From: Nitrospinae bacterium bin107
Lineage (GTDB): Bacteria > UBA8248
DNA: 64,000 bases
Direction of reading: 5' to 3'
NCBI GenBank assembly: GCA_002238965.1
Contig: MPNJ01000011.1
Location: 1 to 64,000 of the forward strand
This document shows, in pieces, positions 59,601 through 64,000 of this stretch. A program made the translations under genes and the position numbers. Within the stretch, counting starts at the first letter, position 1, and the number at the start of each line of letters is the position of its first letter. The notes below the pieces were generated by a model that saw nothing but the letters and a program-made list of their open reading frames with translations, did not search any database and was not told where the DNA came from.

Positions 59601-60890
59601 ATGATATTGTCGGTCAAACCATCCATCGCCAGGGGGGCCACAGGCGTACCCGGCTCGAAATCCCACTCCATCCGCGCCGTCGCGTTCGCTTCTCTTGCTT
59701 CCGGGAAAAGCACGATATCAAACCCCCTCGATTCTGAGGACGGCCTCTCTGCGGCGAGCGTTTACGGGAGTTTCGGCGCGGCGGTCCACAAGGAAAAAGA
59801 CGTCTGGTCGGTGGAGGGTTTCGGCGCGCGGCCCGTAGCCCCGCAAGGGGTTCTCGACGTTGGGAATTCGGGAACCACCTGCCGGATGGCGCTCGGCACC
59901 GCCGCCCTCTTGCGGGAGGGCGAAGCACACTTCGACGGCGATTCCCAGACCAGAAAACGCCCGATGGGGCCGCTGCTCGATGCGCTCTCAAACCTGGGCG
60001 CAAGGGCGCAGTCGACTGGCAGTGGGTATCTCCCCGTCACGGTAGGTGGCCCGTGGCGCGGCGGCCGGACGAAAGTCGACGGTACGACCAGCCAGTTCAC
60101 TTCCTCCCTGCTCCTGAACGCGCCTTTCGGCGAGGAGACGACCACCATCGAGCCCATTGACCTGAACGAGCGTCCATATGTGGAGATGACGCTGTGGTGG
60201 CTGGATCGCCTGGGTCTCAAATACGAACGCGATGAATACCGCAGCTTCACCGTTCCGGGCGGGCAGACGCTCTCGGGATTCGACGTCACCGTCCCTGCGG
60301 ATTGGAGTTCCGCCGCCTTTTTGGTGGCAGCAGGCGCGCTGCCGGACGGCGACGTGACGCTCGAGGGTCTGGACCTCGACGACTCACAGGGCGACAAGGA
60401 GATACTCCGATTCGTGGATGAAATGGGGGCGGATGTTCTCGTATCAGAAACCAGCATCCGAATCCGAGGGAAGGCGCTACGCGGAGGGGAATTCGACTTG
60501 AACGCTACGCCTGACCTGCTGCCCGTCATGGCCGTGCTCGGCGCGTTCGCCGACGGAGAGACCAGGCTCGTCAACACGCCCCAGGCACGCATCAAGGAGA
60601 CAGATAGAATTTCCGCCATGCGTGAAGTCATCGAAACGCTGGGCGGCGAAGCGAGGGAACTGGCGGACGGCATCATCATCAAAGGCAGCGGGTTGAAAGG
60701 CGGGAAAGTTCACGGGTTCGGCGATCACCGCATCGTCATGTCCGCCGCCGTGGCCGGACTCGCTGCGCCGGAGGGGGTATCGGTCGACACGGCGGAGGCG
60801 ATGGCGGTAACATTCCCTGATTTTTGCGAGCGCATGGCGTCGCTGGGCGCGGACACGGAGACGAGGGATTCACACGATGCCGATTTATGA
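59601..60890 (+). CDS. aroA: 3-phosphoshikimate 1-carboxyvinyltransferase (EPSP synthase)
   Basis: A 429-residue shikimate-pathway enzyme that adds enolpyruvate from PEP to shikimate-3-phosphate. Visible motifs: GSKSHSIRAVAFASLASGKS, GNSGTTCRMALGTAALL, RPMGPLLDALSNLGA, ADWSSAAFLVAAG, RIKETDRISAMREV and GDHRIVMSAAVAGLA. It overlaps the following zinc-ribbon gene by 14 bp. Apart from the small zinc-ribbon gene no other aromatic-pathway gene is nearby. The GNSGTT loop differs from the common GNAGTA. Confidence 0.95.
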   Translation: MILSVKPSIARGATGVPGSKSHSIRAVAFASLASGKSTISNPLDSEDGLSAASVYGSFGAAVHKEKDVWSVEGFGARPVAPQGVLDVGNSGTTCRMALGTAALLREGEAHFDGDSQTRKRPMGPLLDALSNLGARAQSTGSGYLPVTVGGPWRGGRTKVDGTTSQFTSSLLLNAPFGEETTTIEPIDLNERPYVEMTLWWLDRLGLKYERDEYRSFTVPGGQTLSGFDVTVPADWSSAAFLVAAGALPDGDVTLEGLDLDDSQGDKEILRFVDEMGADVLVSETSIRIRGKALRGGEFDLNATPDLLPVMAVLGAFADGETRLVNTPQARIKETDRISAMREVIETLGGEARELADGIIIKGSGLKGGKVHGFGDHRIVMSAAVAGLAAPEGVSVDTAEAMAVTFPDFCERMASLGADTETRDSHDADL

Positions 60891-61209
60891 ATACGAGTGC
60901 AGGGAATGCGGCTTCATCTCCGGCCATCTGGTGATGAAGCCATCGGACAGGAGAAAGCTCACCTGCCGCTCCTGCGGGAACAAGAGGCTGAGAAAAATCA
61001 TGTCGCGCTTCTCCTCGCATCAGACCGAAGCCCAGCGGCTCGATTCGTTCGACCCGTCGAAGCCGCAGGACGGCTCTTTCTACAAGGACGATCGCAACAT
61101 CGGGCTCTGGGCGCAGAAGCGCGCCCAGCAGTTGGGCGTCGACCTGGGCGATTCTTTCGGTGAAACCCTGGAAAAGGGGCGTTCGAAAAAAATTCTCGAT
61201 AATCTCTGA
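60877..61209 (+). CDS. FmdB-type zinc-ribbon protein
   Basis: A 110-residue protein that starts inside the aroA tail. The N-terminal MPIYEYECRECGF and TCRSCGNKRLRKIMSRF give the CxxC...CxxC zinc ribbon of the FmdB regulatory protein family. The C-terminal part (FYKDDRNIGLWAQKRAQQLG) is helical. These small proteins are often regulators; no target is apparent. TenA follows 25 bp downstream in the same direction. Confidence 0.82.
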   Translation: MPIYEYECRECGFISGHLVMKPSDRRKLTCRSCGNKRLRKIMSRFSSHQTEAQRLDSFDPSKPQDGSFYKDDRNIGLWAQKRAQQLGVDLGDSFGETLEKGRSKKILDNL

Positions 61210-61234
61210 GGCCATCTTGAGCAACGATACGAAG

Positions 61235-61897
61235 ATGAGCGAGGCGCTTCGCGCCGAGGCGGAGCCGCTTTGGGAAAAAATTCATGCGCATCCCTTCGTG
61301 CGCGGCATCGGAGACGGCACGCTGCCGATGGAGCAGTTCCGCTTCTATATGCGCCAGGACTATATTTTTTTGAAGGAATACAGCCGCGTCACCGCCCTGG
61401 CCGTCGTGAAGGCCCCCGAACTGACGGAGATGGGGCGTTTCGCCGATCTTTTGAACGCCACCCTGAATGCCGAGATGGAACTCCACCGGGGGTTCGCGGC
61501 GAAATTCGGAATCTCGGCTGATGAGATAGAGGCGACGAAGCCCGCGCCAACGTGTAAGGGATACACTGATTTCCTGCTCGAGGCGGCCTATGCGGGCACG
61601 TTCGGAGAGATCGCCGCCGCCATGCTCCCCTGTCAGTGGGATTACGCCATCATCGGTGAGTTGCTCGCCGCCAGGGGCATTCCCGAGAACGCGCCGCTCC
61701 ACGCCGAGTGGATAGAAACCTATGCGTCTGATGAATTCGCGCAACTCGCCCGCTGGCTGCGCGATATGTTCGATGAGGCCGCATCGACGGCAGGTCCCGC
61801 CGAGCGCGAGCGCATGCGCGCGCATTTTCTGATGGGCACGAGGTATGAATACCTCTTCTGGGATATGAGCTGGAAGATGGAGGAGTGGCCCCTGTAG
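61235..61897 (+). CDS. tenA: TenA-family aminopyrimidine hydrolase (thiaminase II)
   Basis: A 220-residue all-helical TenA protein. The N-terminal EPLWEKIHAHPFVRGIGDGT is typical. FYMRQDYIFLKEYSR holds an active-site Asp-Tyr, and the catalytic Cys is in AMLPCQWDY (about residue 131). TenA hydrolyses aminomethylpyrimidine or thiamine breakdown products for salvage. ATG 61235 is preferred; a TTG at 61217 is possible. It may share a transcript with aroA and the zinc-ribbon gene. Confidence 0.9.
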   Translation: MSEALRAEAEPLWEKIHAHPFVRGIGDGTLPMEQFRFYMRQDYIFLKEYSRVTALAVVKAPELTEMGRFADLLNATLNAEMELHRGFAAKFGISADEIEATKPAPTCKGYTDFLLEAAYAGTFGEIAAAMLPCQWDYAIIGELLAARGIPENAPLHAEWIETYASDEFAQLARWLRDMFDEAASTAGPAERERMRAHFLMGTRYEYLFWDMSWKMEEWPL

Positions 61898-61924
61898 CCC
61901 CAGGCCCGCCTGTCGAGAGAATAT

Positions 61925-62482
61925 ATGAGCCCCGGAACGCGAAAAGACACCCCCAATCCTGCGCGATGCGCCTGGGCGGAGGGCGACCCGGTGATGGAGA
62001 AATACCACGACGAGGAATGGGGGTTTCCCGTCCGTACGACCCGGAAACACTTTGAGCAACTCACGCTGGAAATCTTTCAGGCGGGCCTCTCCTGGCGCAC
62101 GATACTGCACAAACGCGAGGCGTTCAGAATTGAGTTCGCGCGGTTCTCGCCCGAAGAAGTCGCCCGTTTTACCGGGAAAGACATCGAGCGCATTCTCGGA
62201 AACCCGGGCGTGGTGCGGAACCGCAAAAAGATCGAGGCGGCCATCGAGAACGCGAAACGATTCCTCGCCATCCAGAAAGAACACGGCTCGTTCAACCGCT
62301 ATCTCGCCTCCCTGCCGGACGATCTTCCTTCGCTGCAGAAGATATTCCGCGCGGAATTCGTATTCATGGGACCCAAGATCGCCGAAGCCTATCTCGAGAG
62401 CGTCGGCAGGATACCCGCACCCCACGACCCGCGCTGCTGGCGTTACGTGAAATATTTATTCCTTTTGATATCAATCAGTTAG
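61925..62482 (+). CDS. tag: DNA-3-methyladenine glycosylase I
   Basis: A 185-residue Tag glycosylase. RCAWAEGDPVMEKYHDEEWG (the Cys and Glu-His region) is at residues 14-33. LTLEIFQAGLSWRTILHKRE follows, and FVFMGPKIAEAYLESVGRI holds the helix-hairpin-helix end. Tag removes 3-methyladenine from DNA in base-excision repair. It is somewhat short at the C-terminus, where the second His/Cys region reads HDPRCW. It lies 27 bp after tenA. Confidence 0.92.
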   Translation: MSPGTRKDTPNPARCAWAEGDPVMEKYHDEEWGFPVRTTRKHFEQLTLEIFQAGLSWRTILHKREAFRIEFARFSPEEVARFTGKDIERILGNPGVVRNRKKIEAAIENAKRFLAIQKEHGSFNRYLASLPDDLPSLQKIFRAEFVFMGPKIAEAYLESVGRIPAPHDPRCWRYVKYLFLLISIS

Positions 62483-62559
62483 CAATTGACAATTAAAGTG
62501 TTTCCCGCCTTTCCTCCCGCCCTTCCGCCTGTGCTCTTTTCTGAAGACCCCGGGGCCGC

Positions 62560-62745
62560 AAGCCGCCCTTGCCGCGCAAATCCCCGCATTTGCCGTTATC
62601 GGGAGATTCGCCGTCCGTGGCAGAATTTTCCTGCGCCCGGATTCGGCGGCGTCAATTCCCAAGGATTTTAATTTACGGAAATTTATCGAAATACCCCGTG
62701 AATTTATCTGAATTTATCGATATTTCCGGAAATTCCGGTTCGTCT
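62560..62745. repeat. AT-rich dispersed element, copy B (inverted)
   Basis: The reverse complement of this stretch matches 57195-57400 along most of its length: the GATAAATT-type iterations, then TTGGGAA, GACGCCGC, GGGCGCAGGA, AATTCTGCC and GGCAAATGCGGGGA. There is no gene in 62483-62964 besides this element; the rest of that gap shows nothing I can identify. Confidence 0.7.
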
Positions 62746-62964
62746 CATATCACGGGAATCAGCGCCGACGATACCATGCGCGCACCGCTCCCCCGCCGAC
62801 ACCGAGGCCGCCATCGAACGCTGCATCGAAACCCGTAACCGCGATCCCCGGCCGTTTCACCGGACAAAGGCCGGCCGGCGGCGTCCTGGCTTCCACCGAA
62901 CGCTTCCGCCGAAGGACGCCCGGCGTCCGGGAGAAAGTGGAACAATAACTGCTGAATCAGGACG

Positions 62965-63759
62965 CTAGATCGAGAGCCAGCCGCCGTCGATCGCCAGCGT
63001 GTGGCCGGTCACCATCGAGGAGGCCGGGCTCGCGAGGTAGAGGATGCCACCGGCGATTTCCTCGGGCTCGCCGAGCCGGCCGAGCGGCGTGCGCGCCCTG
63101 ATTTCGTCCTCGAGCCCGGGCCGGCGCTGACGCAGGTCGGCGCCGAGATTGGTGTAGAAGAAGGTCGGCGCGATGGCGTTCACCCGGATGCCCCGGCCCG
63201 CCCATTCGACGGCGAGCGAGCGGGTCATGTTGACGATCGCCCCCTTGGTCGCCTGATAGGGGATGTGGGGGACCATCGCGTTCGCCCGAAACCCCATGAT
63301 CGAGGCGATCGAGACGATCCGCCCCTCCCCCTGGGCCAGCATGTGCTTCGCCGCCCGGCGCGCGCAGACGAACGGGGCGGTCATGTTGACCTCGACCACC
63401 TCGTCCCAGTCCTCGTCGGGAAATAGTTCGGCCGGGCCGGGCCGCGCGATGCCCGCATTGTTGATCAGGATGTGAAGCCCGCCGAACCGCTCGGCCGCCT
63501 CGTCGATCACGGTGTCGATGCGCTTGCGGTCGGCGACGTCGAGCCGCCAGGACTCGGCGACCCCGCCGGCCTCGCGGATCTCCGCCGCGACCCTCTCGGC
63601 CGCCGCCGCGTCGATATCAGTGACTGCGACATGCGCCCCCGCGCCGGCAAGCGCTATCGCGGCGATTCGTCCCAGCCCGCCGCCCGCCCCGGTGACCAGC
63701 GCGCTGTCGCCGTCGATGCGAAACAGCGCCTCGATCGAAACCTTCTCGAAGCCCGCCAT
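62965..63759 (-). CDS. SDR-family oxidoreductase
   Basis: A 264-residue short-chain dehydrogenase/reductase. The NAD(P) motif is TGAGGGLG (about residues 23-30). ILINNAGIARPG is near 95. Catalytic Ser and Tyr-Lys are in IVSIASIMGF and IPYQATKGAIVN (YxxxK). The C-terminal SMVTGHTLAIDGGWLS is typical. It is more GC-rich than most neighbours. Substrate unknown. The 240 bp after the gene's start, to the window end, contain no feature I can support. Confidence 0.9.
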   Translation of the reverse strand: MAGFEKVSIEALFRIDGDSALVTGAGGGLGRIAAIALAGAGAHVAVTDIDAAAAERVAAEIREAGGVAESWRLDVADRKRIDTVIDEAAERFGGLHILINNAGIARPGPAELFPDEDWDEVVEVNMTAPFVCARRAAKHMLAQGEGRIVSIASIMGFRANAMVPHIPYQATKGAIVNMTRSLAVEWAGRGIRVNAIAPTFFYTNLGADLRQRRPGLEDEIRARTPLGRLGEPEEIAGGILYLASPASSMVTGHTLAIDGGWLSI

Positions 63760-64000
63760 GGCCGCCTCCCCTGAGACCCCTCCGGTTGCGCGTCCCCCCG
63801 CCGCTCACCCGCGCGGTCAGGCATGGCGGAATTTGCGCCGGTGCGCGAATCCGCAGAAACCGGCGTTGTTCGGACGTTCCTTGCCGATCGCGCCCTGTAC
63901 GGAACTTCGGGGCATACCGCATCTCACCCTGCCATTTCGCTGTCGATCGAGCAAGAAGCAACCTGATGAGATACGGACGTGATGCCCGATTCAGCAGGGA

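Overview
The window looks like a chromosomal segment of an uncultured, GC-rich, Gram-negative heterotroph. Lipobox lipoproteins, periplasmic binding proteins, TRAP transporters, a NapC-type cytochrome and Shine-Dalgarno-led genes with frequent GTG/TTG starts all point that way. The gene style (TRAP-TAXI, CaiB, amidohydrolase_2, many DMT exporters, GTAG-headed palindromes) resembles Proteobacteria- or Tectomicrobia-like lineages, but no phylogenetic marker in the window settles this. I see no rRNA, tRNA, CRISPR array, phage or replication origin. LAYOUT. 1-2.2 kb is a nest of REP-type palindromes around a RAYT (REP-associated tyrosine transposase) and two copies of a small membrane/coiled-coil protein; the RAYT carries the palindromes inside its own reading frame. 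2.2-5.6 kb has a TbpB-like lipoprotein preceded by four degenerate leader repeats, then more palindromes. 5.6-17.1 kb is the most interesting block: carbamate kinase, a cyanurate/barbiturate-type ring-opening amidohydrolase, a four-gene BMP-type ABC importer, a kynurenine-formamidase-like cyclase, and FdrA plus a DUF1116 protein. The last two are homologues of two subunits of the E. coli oxamate carbamoyltransferase. Together they suggest import of an N-heterocycle, ring opening to an acyl-urea, phosphorolysis to carbamoyl phosphate, and ATP recovery. 17.1-24.9 kb holds a third membrane/coiled-coil copy, a DapA-family aldolase, two tandem DMT exporters, a secreted protein, and two different toxin-antitoxin modules bordered by direct duplications. 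23.7-27.7 kb is a leftward acyl-CoA operon (zeta-crystallin-type reductase, FlK-like thioesterase, CaiB CoA-transferase, alpha/beta hydrolase). 28.4-39.4 kb is a TAXI-TRAP importer followed by a VOC protein, an AT-rich orphan membrane protein with nine 11-residue repeats, a 2-hydroxyacid dehydrogenase, citrate/methylcitrate synthase, aconitase and PrpF, which read as a methylcitrate-like branch without PrpB. 40-54.3 kb holds a DMT/VOC pair, a hydrolase, tandem metallo-beta-lactamases coupled to tandem acyl-CoA ligases, a zinc-ribbon membrane protein, a DctPQM TRAP operon behind seven exact 11-bp repeats, and two TauE/SafE permeases. 54.8-64 kb has a LysR regulator, an amidohydrolase, another DMT exporter, a pentahaem cytochrome c, an HNH nuclease, aroA, a zinc-ribbon protein, TenA, 3-methyladenine glycosylase I and an SDR. 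Most gaps over 300 bp are filled by two repeat classes: GTAG-headed palindromes (to about 40 kb, plus 52.3 kb) and MITE-like elements ending in GTTGTTGAAAAAGTCC (39.5-54.4 kb). HOW THE GENES WORK TOGETHER. Import and export genes make up about a quarter of the window. They sit beside small catabolic modules for carbamoyl, acyl-CoA and tricarboxylate chemistry, which fits a metabolically versatile scavenger.
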